DNA of 64,000 nucleotides from contig NZ_VWPH01000003.1 of assembly GCF_008630535.1 (NCBI RefSeq), forward strand, positions 186,001 to 250,000, written 5' to 3'. The DNA comes from Saccharopolyspora hirsuta. Its GTDB lineage: Bacteria > Actinomycetota > Actinomycetes > Mycobacteriales > Pseudonocardiaceae. The notes below the pieces were generated by a model that was not told the DNA's origin, did no database searches, and saw only the letters and a list, made by a program, of their open reading frames with translations. The position numbers and the translations under genes were made by a program. How positions within the stretch are numbered: the first letter of the stretch is position 1; each line of letters starts with the position of its first letter. Positions 52,681 through 61,119 of the stretch are shown here, piece by piece.

Positions 52681-53367
52681 TCAGCGGAGCGCTTCGGCGA
52701 CCGACTCCGCCGTCTCCAGGACCAGCGGCCCGATCTCCTCCGGCACCAGCGGTTGCAGCGCCACCACGCCGACGCTGGCGCGCAGACCGGGCACCCCGCG
52801 CACCGGAGCCGCCACGGCGAACGCCCCGGGCTGCAGGTCGCCGCTGCTGGCGATCCACCGCGGCCCGCCCGGCGGCAGGTCCACCGCGCGCCCGGCCGCG
52901 CCGCGATGCACCGGGTGCCGACTGCCCACCCGGTAGGACACGTGGTAGCTGGTCCAGGACGGCTCCACCACGGCCACGGCCTGCGCCTCGCTGCCGTCGG
53001 CGACCGTCAGGTGCACCGTCGCACCGACGCGCTCGGCCAGCGCCCGCAGCGCGGGCAGCGACGCCACGCGCAGCTGCGGCAGCACCCGCCCGGCCAGCCA
53101 CAGCACGCCGAGCCCGAGCCGCACCTTCGAGCCCTCCCGGCGCACCAGGCCGCGGCTCTGCAGCGGCCCGAGCAGCCGGTACACGGCCGCGCGGCTGACG
53201 CCGACGGTCGCCGCCAGATCGCTGATCGTCGGCGCTTCGCTCTCCGACTCCGCCACCGCCTGCAGCAGGTTCAGCCCGCGCTCCAGCGTCAGCGAGCTCT
53301 CCTTCGTGCTGGGCTGGGGGTCGCCGAGCGGGGTGCGGATCGGTTCCGGGGTGGTTGGTGGGGCCAT
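52681..53367 (-). CDS. IclR-family regulator
   Basis: The 228-residue protein has an N-terminal winged helix-turn-helix (TLERGLNLLQAVAESESEAPTISDLAATVGVSRAAVYRLLGPL) and a C-terminal effector domain (LPALRALAERVGATVHLTVADG, GSRHPVHRGAAGRAVD, GVVALQP). IclR regulators control aromatic and other catabolic operons; this one is the last gene of the operon with fumarylacetoacetase (4-base gap), so it likely responds to a tyrosine or homogentisate catabolite. GGAGG lies 6 bases before ATG 53367. Confidence 0.87.
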   Translation of the reverse strand: MAPPTTPEPIRTPLGDPQPSTKESSLTLERGLNLLQAVAESESEAPTISDLAATVGVSRAAVYRLLGPLQSRGLVRREGSKVRLGLGVLWLAGRVLPQLRVASLPALRALAERVGATVHLTVADGSEAQAVAVVEPSWTSYHVSYRVGSRHPVHRGAAGRAVDLPPGGPRWIASSGDLQPGAFAVAAPVRGVPGLRASVGVVALQPLVPEEIGPLVLETAESVAEALR

Positions 53368-53371
53368 CGCG

Positions 53372-54577
53372 TCACCTCCGAGCGGCGGCCAGCACCGTGC
53401 CGGTCACCTCACCGAGCCCGACCACCGTTCCCCCAGGTCCGGGCGCGCTCCCCCGCAGTGTCACCCGGTCCCCGTCCTGGAGGAAGGTGCGCTGCTCGCC
53501 GTCCTGCAGCGTGATCGGCTCGGCACCGCCCCAGGTCAGCTCCAGCAGGCAACCGCGCTGGTCGCGCTCGGGCCCGGACACGGTGCCGGACGCGAACAGG
53601 TCGCCCGGGCGCACCTGGGCCCCGTTCACGGTCAGGTGCGCGAGCTGCTGCGCCGGTGACCACGACATGTGCTCGAAGCGCGGCCGGGCCAGCACCGTCT
53701 CGTTGCAGGACACCTCCAGCCGCAGGTCGAGACCCCAGGGTTCGGTCTCCACCAGGTACGACTGCAGCACGTGCTCCGGTCCCGGCAGCGGGATCCGGGC
53801 GTCCTCGAAGGCCGCCAGCGGGGTGATCCACCCGGCGACCGAGGTGGCGAAGGACTTCGCCAGGAACGGGCCGAGCGGGTCGGACTCCCAGGCCTGGACG
53901 TCCCGCGCCGACCAGTCGTTGACCAGCGCGACGCCGAACACGTGCTCGGCGAAGTCCGCGGTGGCCACCCGGCTGGCCGGTTCGCCGCCGCAGACGAACC
54001 CGACCTCCGCCTCGAAGTCCAGCCGCCGGGTCGGCCCGAACGCGGGGTGCAGGTCACCGGCCGCCTTGCGCTGCCCGCTCGGCCGGTGGATGTCGGTGCC
54101 CGAGACGTAGACGGTGCCGGAGCGGCCGTGGTAGCCGACCGGCATGTGCGTCCAGTTCTCCGGCACCGGCGCGGTGGTGCGGCGGAAGATGCGGCCGACG
54201 TTCTCCACGTGGTGCCGCGAGGAGAAGAAGTCGACGTAGTCGGCGACGGTGAACGGCAGCACCAGGGTGTGCCAGTCGGTGCGCACCAGGTGCGCGCCCG
54301 CCGGTGCTCGGTCGGCCGCGACGATCTCGGTGAGCCGCTCGCGCAGCTCCTGCCAGCGTTCGCGACCGGCCGCCAGCAGCGGGTCGAGGGAGTCGCCGGA
54401 GACCAGCTCGGCGAGTCGAGGACCGAGCGCCCCGGCGATGCCGCGCAGCGGCAGCGCGTGCCGCCCGACCCGCACCGCGACGACGGGACCGTTGCCGGTC
54501 ACCAGCACCCCGTAGGGCAGCGTCTGCGGGCCGAACGGCCGGTCCGGGGCGAACTCCGGATCCTCGATCCAGGTCAA
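53372..54577 (-). CDS. fahA: Fumarylacetoacetase
   Basis: This 401-residue enzyme makes the last cut of tyrosine/homogentisate breakdown, fumarylacetoacetate to fumarate and acetoacetate. Landmarks are the N-terminal SH3-like domain, DWHTLVLPFTVADYVDFFSSRHHVENVGRIFR with the catalytic His and metal-binding Asp, and MPVGYHGRSGTVYVSG. LDFEAEVGFVCGG and LVNDWSARDVQAWE follow. The apparent start is TTG 54577, overlapping the stop of the upstream gene as TTGA, with GGGA 5 bases before it. No ATG or GTG in frame gives a proper N-terminus. Confidence 0.92.
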   Translation of the reverse strand: MTWIEDPEFAPDRPFGPQTLPYGVLVTGNGPVVAVRVGRHALPLRGIAGALGPRLAELVSGDSLDPLLAAGRERWQELRERLTEIVAADRAPAGAHLVRTDWHTLVLPFTVADYVDFFSSRHHVENVGRIFRRTTAPVPENWTHMPVGYHGRSGTVYVSGTDIHRPSGQRKAAGDLHPAFGPTRRLDFEAEVGFVCGGEPASRVATADFAEHVFGVALVNDWSARDVQAWESDPLGPFLAKSFATSVAGWITPLAAFEDARIPLPGPEHVLQSYLVETEPWGLDLRLEVSCNETVLARPRFEHMSWSPAQQLAHLTVNGAQVRPGDLFASGTVSGPERDQRGCLLELTWGGAEPITLQDGEQRTFLQDGDRVTLRGSAPGPGGTVVGLGEVTGTVLAAARR

Positions 54578-55449
54578 AGCAGTCCCAATCCTTCGAGCTC
54601 GACGACCGGGTCCTTCAGCGAGCGGGCGCCGTAGGAGGCGAAGACGTCGCGCACCGCGTTCGCCGCGTCGTCGGACAGCGCCCGGGCCTCCGCGGCCAGC
54701 GCGGCACCGTCGGTGCTGGCCAGAGCTTCCCGCACGTCCTTGCCGGACAGCGAGCGGGCGGTGGCGACCAGCAGGTTGAGGAAGCCGTGCGTGGTGAACC
54801 CGGTCTCCGGGTCGGTGCCGCGCACCGCCGTGTGCAGGCCGGTGGTGGCCTTGAACGGCACGTCCAGGCTGGCGGCGACGGCGAGGAAGTCGGTGACCAC
54901 GTCGACCGACGGCACCGATTCCGCGGTCTGCCCGCCGCAGCGCAGCTTCGGCCAGCAGCCGTGCTCGGCCACCCGGCGGATGCCGTCCAGCCAGCCGTCG
55001 CCGCCGCGCCGCGGCTCGACGACCCGGATGATGTCCTCGGGCACGAACTCCGACACCCGCTCCAGCCAGATGTCGTCGACGTCCGACGGCGCGGGCATCT
55101 CGACCATCCGCAGCGCCAGCAGCTCCTGGCGGCCCTCGATGATCGACAGCGCCTTGGGCACGCCGCCGAGCCCGGTGTCGCACACCAGCGAGAGCGGCAC
55201 CGGCGCGCTGGGCTTGGCCTTGGCCAGCTCGGTGATCAGCTCGGCGAGCCGCGAGGCCTGGCACAGGATCGGCCCGAGCAGTCCGGCGAGGGCGCCGCCG
55301 CGCGCGTCGAGGTGGTCGGTGACCACCTGCGGGACCTCCGGCGCTCCCGGTGGGAACAACGAGGCGTCGTCGACCAGACGGGCGAACAAGGGCGGGATGC
55401 CGCGCGGACCGGGCGCGCGAAGCTCAACAGCGCTTGACACGGCTGACAC
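54574..55449 (-). CDS. Conserved actinobacterial protein linked to fumarylacetoacetase, unknown function
   Basis: This 291-residue soluble protein looks like an alpha/beta barrel in outline: VPLSLVCDTGLGGVPKAL, LALRMVEMPAP, IIRVVEPRRGG, PKLRCGGQ, VPFKATTGLHTAVRG, GFLNLLVATARSL as successive strand-like segments. I do not recognise a named family. It is the first gene of the operon with fahA (overlap) and iclR, so a role in aromatic amino-acid breakdown is likely. A stand-in for maleylacetoacetate isomerase or hydrolase is one possibility, unproven. GTG 55449; no clear ribosome binding site. Confidence 0.7.
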   Translation of the reverse strand: MSAVSSAVELRAPGPRGIPPLFARLVDDASLFPPGAPEVPQVVTDHLDARGGALAGLLGPILCQASRLAELITELAKAKPSAPVPLSLVCDTGLGGVPKALSIIEGRQELLALRMVEMPAPSDVDDIWLERVSEFVPEDIIRVVEPRRGGDGWLDGIRRVAEHGCWPKLRCGGQTAESVPSVDVVTDFLAVAASLDVPFKATTGLHTAVRGTDPETGFTTHGFLNLLVATARSLSGKDVREALASTDGAALAAEARALSDDAANAVRDVFASYGARSLKDPVVELEGLGLL

Positions 55450-55690
55450 GCTAATGCCGTATCAGCCAGTGAACAAAAGTGCCCGATAAACGGACGTCTG
55501 GCGGGGTCATGGGCTCCTCCCTCGCCTGGTTCGGACCTCATCATCCACCCAGCGCCGACAGCCGCCGACAGCACCCTTCCCCACTGGTCGGGATCGGCTC
55601 CCGCTGCAGCGTTCCAGCTGGTACTAAGAGCATGTCGGCGAATTCGGGTCGAGATCCCCCGAGCAGACGACTTCCACACCCCAGCAAGAT

Positions 55691-55709
55691 AAGTTAGGCT
55701 TGCCTAAGT
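55691..55709. promoter_or_regulatory. Iron box (IdeR/DmdR type) before the DUF2470 gene
   Basis: The perfect palindrome TTAGGCTTGCCTAA (55694-55707) lies within a window matching the IdeR consensus core GTTAGGCTAACCTAA at 13 of 15 positions. It ends 2 bases before the ribosome binding site GGAGG, a position that fits repression by iron-loaded IdeR/DmdR. Confidence 0.8.
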
Positions 55710-55721
55710 TGGAGGTGAGCG

Positions 55722-56501
55722 GTGAGCGAGACGACGACCCGGAGACCTGCCACGCCGAGCCCGGCGGAACGGGCCAGGAGCATCGCCAAGCGCGGTGGCC
55801 GGGCCGCACTCCTGCCGTCCAGCGAGACGTCGGTGCGCGTCGCGCCGCTGCTGCACCACGTGCACGCGGACGGCTCCGCCACCGTGCTGCTCGCCGACGA
55901 CCACCCGCTGATCTCCACCGCCTGGCAGGCCCCGCGCAGCGAGCTCGCCGCGGTGCTGGAGGTCGCGGACCCGACGCCCGTCCGGCTCCGCGAGCCGGTG
56001 CGCGGGCTGCTGTGGCTGACCGGCTGGGTCCGCCTGCTGGAGGGCTCCGACGCCCGCGCCGAGGTGCTCGCGGTCGCCGAGGAGCGCCCGGACCCGCGGC
56101 TGCTGGACGCCGGGCACGGCGCGACCGTGCTGAAGCTGGAGTCGGCGTCGCTGGTGCTGGCCGATTCGGAGGGCACCAGCTCGGTCGAACCCGCGGAGTT
56201 CCAGGCCGCCGCGCCCGACCCGTTCTGCCTGCACGAGGACTCCTGGCTGCGGCACCTGGAGCTGTCCCACCGGGACGTCGTCGGCCTGCTCGGCAGGCAC
56301 CTGCCGGAGCAGCTGCGCGGCGGCCACATCCGCCCGCTCGGCCTGGACAAGTACGGCCTGCGCCTGCGCGTGGAGTCCGCCGACGGCGACCACGACGTCC
56401 GCCTGGCCTTCTCCCGCCCGGCCACGACCACCGAGCACCTCAGCGCGGAGCTGCGACGCCTGGTCGGCTGCCCCTTCCTCGCCCAGCAGCGCTCGGCCTG
56501 A
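55722..56501 (+). CDS. DUF2470 protein, iron-regulated (Rv3839-like)
   Basis: The 259-residue protein has an N-terminal flavin-reductase-like barrel (residues about 15-150: APLLHHVHADGSATVLLADDHPLI) and a C-terminal DUF2470 domain (DSWLRHLELSHRDVVGLLGRHLPE, RPLGLDKYGLRLRVES). DUF2470 is found in HugZ-type heme-degrading and related proteins, so heme or iron use is plausible. An iron box sits on its promoter, and M. tuberculosis Rv3839, near pheA and bfrB, is likewise IdeR-controlled. GTG 55722 has GGAGG 6 bases upstream. Confidence 0.82.
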   Translation: MSETTTRRPATPSPAERARSIAKRGGRAALLPSSETSVRVAPLLHHVHADGSATVLLADDHPLISTAWQAPRSELAAVLEVADPTPVRLREPVRGLLWLTGWVRLLEGSDARAEVLAVAEERPDPRLLDAGHGATVLKLESASLVLADSEGTSSVEPAEFQAAAPDPFCLHEDSWLRHLELSHRDVVGLLGRHLPEQLRGGHIRPLGLDKYGLRLRVESADGDHDVRLAFSRPATTTEHLSAELRRLVGCPFLAQQRSA

Positions 56502-56506
56502 AGCAT

Positions 56507-56537
56507 CGTGAGCACTTGATGGGGTCATAGGCTCACG
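56507..56537. terminator. CGTGAG hairpin between convergent genes
   Basis: A 7-bp stem CGTGAGC / GCTCACG lies in the 55-base gap between the DUF2470 gene and the minus-strand gene at 56557. Confidence 0.55.
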
Positions 56538-56556
56538 GGCGACCGGAGCAGAGCTG

Positions 56557-56916
56557 TCAGTCGTCCTGGACGGCTTCGGAGTCCAGGGGTTCGAGGTGGT
56601 GGATCCGGCCGTCGCGGAAGCGCAGGAGCGTTTCGCCCGGTCCCACCAGCAGCGCCTCGTCGACGTCGCAGCGGCGGGTGATCATCCACAGGAACGAGCG
56701 CGCCACCACCGCCGCCCGGCCTGGCCGGGTCCCGTCGACGAACCGCACCAGCAGCCCGCCCGGGTCGCTGTGCCGCAGCTCCACCAGGACCCCGTCGCGC
56801 ACGCCGAACAGGTCGGCCGCGCCCACCGGTCCGTCGAGCGCCTCGAACCCGCGCACCGCCTGCAGCACCTGCACCGCGCGTCCGGCGTCGGCCGCACCCC
56901 ACACGAACACGTCCAT
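56557..56916 (-). CDS. Small hypothetical protein
   Basis: The 119-residue protein starts MDVFVWGAADAGRAVQVLQAV, with GGAGG 6 bases before ATG 56916. It has no signal, membrane helix or motif that I recognise; the middle (GVLVELRHSDPGGLLVRFVDG) and end (LLRFRDGRIHHLEPLD) look beta-rich, like a small ligand-binding or SnoaL-like fold. It lies between an iron-regulated gene and a protease gene, and neither gives it a job. Confidence 0.6.
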   Translation of the reverse strand: MDVFVWGAADAGRAVQVLQAVRGFEALDGPVGAADLFGVRDGVLVELRHSDPGGLLVRFVDGTRPGRAAVVARSFLWMITRRCDVDEALLVGPGETLLRFRDGRIHHLEPLDSEAVQDD

Positions 56917-57024
56917 GACCACCTCCGCCGGGCCGTCACCGATCCGACGCCACCGCCGCGGGGCCAGTTCCGGGCCGGGTTTCCCGGTTTTGCCAGACCG
57001 CGCGGGCGCTGTCGGCGGTCCGGG

Positions 57025-57030
57025 TAGGTT
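57025..57030 (+). promoter_or_regulatory. Leaderless -10 of the CPBP gene
   Basis: TAGGTT has a 7-base gap to GTG 57038. Confidence 0.5.
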
Positions 57031-57037
57031 CGTCCGG

Positions 57038-57847
57038 GTGAGCACCCTGCGCGCCTGGCTGACCCCCGCCCGCCCCGGTGACCCCGCCGTCGTCGCCGAC
57101 CGCCAGGAGCGCAAGGCGATCGCGATCGAGCTGGTCGTGGTGTTCACCGTGACGCTCGGCCTGTCCGGCCTGCAGAGCCTGCTGTCGCTGCTGGACGCGC
57201 TGATGCGCCCCGAACCGCTGGCCGACCAGCACGCCGCGATCAACGTCCCGCGCGCCGAGCTCGGGCTGCTCGACATGCTCCAGCAGCTGACGAACGTGAC
57301 CCGGCTGATCGCCTGGGGCGCGCTGGGCGCGTTCCTGCTGTGGCGCGGCGGGATCGCGCTGTGGCGGGTCGGCCTCGACCGCTCCCGGCCGGGGAGCGAC
57401 TTCGTCCGCGGCATGGGGCTCGCCGCGCTGATCGGCATCCCCGGGCTCGGCCTCTACCTGACCGCGCACGCGCTCGGCCTCAGCCTGACCGTGCAGCCGT
57501 CCACGCTGGGCGAGGCGTGGTGGCGGGCCCCGGTCCTGACGCTGGCCGCCTTCGGCAACTCCTTCGCCGAGGAGGTCCTGGTGGTGGCCTACCTGCTGAC
57601 CCGCCTGCGGCAGCTGGGCTGGTCGGAGAACCGGGCGCTGTGGTTCTCGGCGGTGCTGCGCGGCAGCTACCACCTCTACCAGGGCATCGGCGGGTTCGTC
57701 GGCAACGTGGTGATGGGCCTGGTCTACGGCCGGATCTGGCAGCGCTCGAACCGGTTGTGGCCGCTGATCGTCGGCCACGCGCTGATCGACGTGGTCGCCT
57801 TCGTCGGCTACGCGGCCCTCCGCGGCCACGTCGGCTGGCTCCCGTAG
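57038..57847 (+). CDS. CPBP-family intramembrane metalloprotease
   Basis: This 269-residue membrane protein has about eight helices. The Abi/CPBP signature is present: FAEEVLVVAYLLTRL (EExxx-R-like motif 1), RGSYHLYQGIGGFVGN (histidine motif) and LIVGHALIDVV (final His). The family cuts prenylated or other membrane substrates or handles bacteriocin immunity; the role here is unknown. The leaderless GTG at 57038 was chosen. Confidence 0.82.
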   Translation: MSTLRAWLTPARPGDPAVVADRQERKAIAIELVVVFTVTLGLSGLQSLLSLLDALMRPEPLADQHAAINVPRAELGLLDMLQQLTNVTRLIAWGALGAFLLWRGGIALWRVGLDRSRPGSDFVRGMGLAALIGIPGLGLYLTAHALGLSLTVQPSTLGEAWWRAPVLTLAAFGNSFAEEVLVVAYLLTRLRQLGWSENRALWFSAVLRGSYHLYQGIGGFVGNVVMGLVYGRIWQRSNRLWPLIVGHALIDVVAFVGYAALRGHVGWLP

Positions 57848-57957
57848 CGCATTCCCGATTCCGATGTCCCGCACAACGAATCGACGCCGAAGCCCTCATT
57901 CTCGTTAACGTTCCATCGAAAACAGCGCCGACTGCGGATGTTTTGGTTCGTCGTGGC

Positions 57958-57963
57958 TACGCT
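57958..57963 (+). promoter_or_regulatory. Leaderless -10 of arcA
   Basis: TACGCT has a 7-base gap to GTG 57971, supporting that start over the ATG at 57938. Confidence 0.55.
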
Positions 57964-57970
57964 GCCAACC

Positions 57971-59179
57971 GTGACCGAACCACACGTCCAGAGCGAGGTC
58001 GGGCCGCTGCACTCGGTGCTGCTGCACCGGCCGGGCACGGAGTTGAAGCGGCTCACCCCGCGCAACAGCGACCAGCTGCTGTTCGACGCGATCCCGTGGG
58101 TCGACCGCGCGCAGGAGGAGCACGACGCGTTCGCCGAGGTCCTGCGCAGCCGGGGCGTGGAGGTGCTGCTGCTGCGCGACGTGCTCACCGACGCGCTGCA
58201 GGACACGCGGGCGCGCGCGGCGGCGGTGCTGACCGGGGTCGACGAGCTCAAGCTCGGCGCCGACATCGCCGACACCCTGCGCTCCCACCTCTCCAGCGTG
58301 GACGACGCCGCGCTGGCCGAGATCCTCATCGCGGGCATGACCTTCGAGGAGCTGCCCGCCGCGGAGGGTCAGTCGCTGGTCCGCCGGATGCACCACCCGC
58401 ACGACTTCGCCATCGAGCCGCTGCCGAACCTGCTGTTCACCCGCGACTCGTCGGTGTGGGTGGGCGACCGGGTCGCCATCGCCGCCCTCGCGATGCCCGC
58501 CCGCCGCCGCGAATCGGCCCTCACCGACCTGATCTACGCCTACCACCCGCGCTTCTCGCACTCGGCCCGCGCGTACGGCGCGCACTCGGCCCCGGTGGAG
58601 GGCGGCGACGTGCTGCTGCTCGCTCCGGGCGTGGTGGCCATCGGCGTCGGCGAGCGCACCACCCCGGCCGGGGCGGAGTCCTTCGCGCGCTCGGTCTTCG
58701 CCGACGACCTGGCGCACACCGTGCTCGCCGTGCCGATCGAGCAGACGCGCGCGTCGATGCACCTGGACACGGTGTGCACGATGGTCGACCGCGACGCGGT
58801 GGTGATGTACCCGGCGATCCAGGACTCGCTGCGCGCCTACACGCTGCGCCCGGCGGGCGACGAGCTGAAGGTGTCCGGTCCGACGCCCTTCCTGACCGCG
58901 GCGGCGGAGGCGATGGAGATCGACCACCTGCGCGTGATCGACACCGGCCTGGACCCGGTGACCGCGGAGCGCGAGCAGTGGGAGGACGGCAACAACACGC
59001 TGGCGCTGGCCCCCGGCGTGGTGGTCGCCTACGAGCGGAACGCGGAGACCAACGCGCGCCTGGAGGAAGCGGGCATCGAGGTGCTGCGGATTTCCGGTTC
59101 GGAACTCGGTTCCGGCCGCGGCGGACCCCGCTGCATGTCTTGCCCGATCACCCGCGCCCCGCTTCCGGAGATCACCTGA
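57971..59179 (+). CDS. arcA: Arginine deiminase
   Basis: This 402-residue enzyme hydrolyses arginine to citrulline and ammonia. The conserved elements are in order: [50 protein letters not shown] (catalytic His) and [13 protein letters not shown] with nucleophile Cys391. No ornithine carbamoyltransferase, carbamate kinase or arginine antiporter gene is nearby, so it is a stand-alone copy, perhaps for acid or nitrogen stress. Confidence 0.94.
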   Translation: MTEPHVQSEVGPLHSVLLHRPGTELKRLTPRNSDQLLFDAIPWVDRAQEEHDAFAEVLRSRGVEVLLLRDVLTDALQDTRARAAAVLTGVDELKLGADIADTLRSHLSSVDDAALAEILIAGMTFEELPAAEGQSLVRRMHHPHDFAIEPLPNLLFTRDSSVWVGDRVAIAALAMPARRRESALTDLIYAYHPRFSHSARAYGAHSAPVEGGDVLLLAPGVVAIGVGERTTPAGAESFARSVFADDLAHTVLAVPIEQTRASMHLDTVCTMVDRDAVVMYPAIQDSLRAYTLRPAGDELKVSGPTPFLTAAAEAMEIDHLRVIDTGLDPVTAEREQWEDGNNTLALAPGVVVAYERNAETNARLEEAGIEVLRISGSELGSGRGGPRCMSCPITRAPLPEIT

Positions 59180-59191
59180 TCGTGAAATGAC

Positions 59192-59234
59192 GGAGGGCGC
59201 CGCCGGGCAATTCAATCACCCAGCGGCGCCCTCC
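59192..59234 (+). terminator. Hairpin after arcA
   Basis: The perfect 12-bp stem GGAGGGCGCCGC (59192) and GCGGCGCCCTCC (59223) starts 12 bases past the arcA stop. Confidence 0.8.
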
Positions 59235-59331
59235 CCCGGAAAACGATCACTCGAATAAGCGACACCACGGGGATCTCCCCCACCGCGAGCCACCTACCAG
59301 CGAAAACGACGCAGGTTTGCCTTGCCTTCAT

Positions 59332-59400
59332 TTGTTGAGGTTTACCTGAACAAATTCGCGGAACCTTAGGCTAACCGCATTTTGCTTAGGGTCACCTGGA
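59332..59400. promoter_or_regulatory. Tandem iron-box-like sites before the ferritin gene
   Basis: Three sites are seen: TGAGGTTTACCTGA inside a longer palindrome (59332-59353), TTAGGCTAACC (59366-59376, a perfect match to the 11-base IdeR core) and TTAGGGTCACCT (59386-59397). They span about -104 to -36 relative to the likely transcript start at 59436. This is the arrangement by which IdeR activates, not represses, M. tuberculosis bfrB. Confidence 0.7.
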
Positions 59401-59423
59401 ATGAATCTGGACTGATTCCAGAG

Positions 59424-59429
59424 TATATT
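59424..59429 (+). promoter_or_regulatory. Leaderless -10 of the ferritin gene
   Basis: TATATT has a 6-base gap to ATG 59436. There is no good -35, as expected for an activated promoter. Confidence 0.6.
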
Positions 59430-59435
59430 GATGGC

Positions 59436-59996
59436 ATGACTGCCACCGCGAAGAAGATTCAGCACAAGGAATCCAAGTTCGAGCACCTGCTGCAGGAGCA
59501 GGTGCGCAACGAATTCACCGCCTCGCACCAGTACATCGCGGTCGCGGTGTGGTTCGACGACAACGACCTGCCCCAGCTGGCCAGGCACTTCTACCGCCAG
59601 GCGCTGGAGGAGCGCAACCACGCGATGATGATCGTCCAGTACCTGATGGACAACAACATCTCGCCGAAGATCCCGGCCATCGAGCAGGTCCGCAACGACT
59701 TCACCGAGACCCGGGAGCTGGTCGCGCTCGCCCTCGAGCAGGAGCGCGAGGTGACCCGCGAGATCGAAACCCTGGCCAAGACGGCCCGCGAGGAGGGCGA
59801 CTACCTCGGCGAGCAGTTCATGCAGTGGTTCCTCAAGGAGCAGGTCGAGGAGGTCTCCCAGATGTCGACCCTGCTCAACGTGGTCGACCGCGCCAAGGGC
59901 AACCTCTTCGACGTGGAGAACTTCCTCGCCCGAGAAACGGTCGGCGACGAAGGAGCCGACGCCACGGCCCCCAAGGCCGCCGGCGGCGCCCTCTGA
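59436..59996 (+). CDS. Ferritin (BfrB-like, non-heme)
   Basis: This 186-residue four-helix ferritin has ferroxidase ligands in EQVRNEFTASHQYIAVAVWFD and EERNHAMMIVQYLMD, and EQEREVTREIETLAKTAREEGDY followed by KEQVEEVSQMSTLL. It has no heme-binding Met typical of bacterioferritin, and a C-terminal extension of about 20 residues like M. tuberculosis BfrB. It stores iron as ferric mineral in a 24-mer. Upstream iron boxes point to IdeR activation when iron is plentiful. M. tuberculosis bfrB (Rv3841) is likewise near pheA and the DUF2470 gene. Confidence 0.93.
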   Translation: MTATAKKIQHKESKFEHLLQEQVRNEFTASHQYIAVAVWFDDNDLPQLARHFYRQALEERNHAMMIVQYLMDNNISPKIPAIEQVRNDFTETRELVALALEQEREVTREIETLAKTAREEGDYLGEQFMQWFLKEQVEEVSQMSTLLNVVDRAKGNLFDVENFLARETVGDEGADATAPKAAGGAL

Positions 59997-60018
59997 CGAG
60001 CCCGCCCCGAGGCAGCAG

Positions 60019-60043
60019 CGCCGCCTGGCCACCCCAGGCGGCG
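60019..60043 (+). terminator. Hairpin after the ferritin gene
   Basis: The 10-bp stem CGCCGCCTGG / CCAGGCGGCG has a 5-base loop and starts 22 bases past the stop. Confidence 0.75.
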
Positions 60044-60070
60044 TTCATGCCGACCAGGACCACCCGCGAA

Positions 60071-60711
60071 TCACCGCGGCTGCACGGCGGCGTAGAACTT
60101 CCTCGCGAACTCCCGCGCGCCTTCACGACATCCCTCGCTCCGCGGGTCGACATCCCCGGCCGAGGGATCATAATAAGCTGTGTCCATCACCGCGTTCTCA
60201 TCAAGAATTTCGAGCGTGCAGCCACCGCTCTCCACAAAGTGAGCCCAGCGGGATTCCGAACCAATTCCCGCACTGCTGTCTTCTTCCACATCTGACATCG
60301 AACGCTCATCGAAGAACTTTCTTGCGATTTCAGCTCCCGTTTTAAACCCGTCCGCATCCTCCCGCCCCCGTGGAGCGAAACCCGAAAACCGACAACAATG
60401 GCACCACTTTCCGCTGGCATGAAAGTGCACGTCCGCGACGAACCACCTACCGTCTCCTCGTCCTGCGGACGCTCAAGCGGCTTCAGCCCGGGGACCTTCT
60501 GCTGAATTTCCAGACAACTCGGGAAATCCGCGAAGGAATACTTAACCGGCCCCAGCGGTGGCCCAGGCGGCAACGAAGGCTCCTCATCAGTGCTTCTAGG
60601 CATCTCAAACGGCTCAATCGCGGGCGCGAAGCAACCACCGGTGAACATAATCGACGTGGCCAACAGCCCAACGGCCGACCGCTTCCAGATGCTGTGGGAC
60701 TTCCTAGTCAT
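60071..60711 (-). pseudogene. Frameshifted DUF3558-like lipoprotein gene
   Basis: The ATG at 60711 begins a lipoprotein (KRSAVGLLATSIMFTGGC, lipobox TGGC with Cys27) followed by a Pro-rich linker and FADFPSCLEIQQKVPGLKPL. After GAIVVGFRVSLHGG the sense continues in another frame as REDADGFKTGAEIARKFFDE, then SGGCTLEILDENAVMDTAY and GCREGAREFARKFYAAVQPR, ending at 60071. The switch lies at a G5 run near 60362-60372. Joined, it makes a protein of about 210 residues with paired cysteines, like DUF3558 lipoproteins. Either a real frameshift or a base-count error. GC content is lower than in its neighbours. Confidence 0.6.
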
Positions 60712-61119
60712 GACGCCCTCTCGTCATGGGCAAGAATTCATCCTTCGACCGCCTGAGGCCATTCACCACGGACGAGACTCCCGTCGATCATGTAGCTCTT
60801 CCCGGATTGAGCCGCCTACGCCGCAACCTGTTCCCGGGGAACCGGGGAAGGTCGTTCAGCGCGGCTCAGGTGATGCTAGGGAACGTCGCCGGGAATGTGG
60901 TGCGGATTGGGGGATTCGGCTGACAGGTTCGCCCGGACAGATCACAGACTACGACGTTCCAGTGAATGCCAGCGGGGCCGCGCCTCTGGATTTTGTGACC
61001 AGGACCATAGGACTTGCCGACTGGCGGACCTTCCCGGATTTCCCTGAGTTCGGGAGCTGATCTGCTTGAAGCGGCGCTGATAGGTCCAGCAGCACGGACG
61101 CGCACTCCCACCGCCCGGG
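60712..61119. other. Gene-free stretch
   Basis: I see no convincing gene on either strand; short frames here lack coding-like third-position GC and ribosome binding sites. Base composition is less GC-rich than in the flanks, as in the lipoprotein remnant beside it. The right end carries the 3' side of the anti-sigma-like gene. Confidence 0.5.

Noticed and set aside
54574-55264. Fusion of fahA with the upstream gene as one protein
   Set aside because: The two are in different frames with a TGA between them; the TTGA overlap indicates coupled separate genes.
57938-57970. ATG 57938 as the arcA start
   Set aside because: The -10 TACGCT lies between it and the GTG at 57971, and the extra residues are hydrophobic and absent from arginine deiminases.
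60590-61060. 156-codon plus-strand frame in the 60.6-61.1 kb region
   Set aside because: It overlaps the lipoprotein start antisense, lacks coding-like codon use and a ribosome binding site, and matches no family I know.
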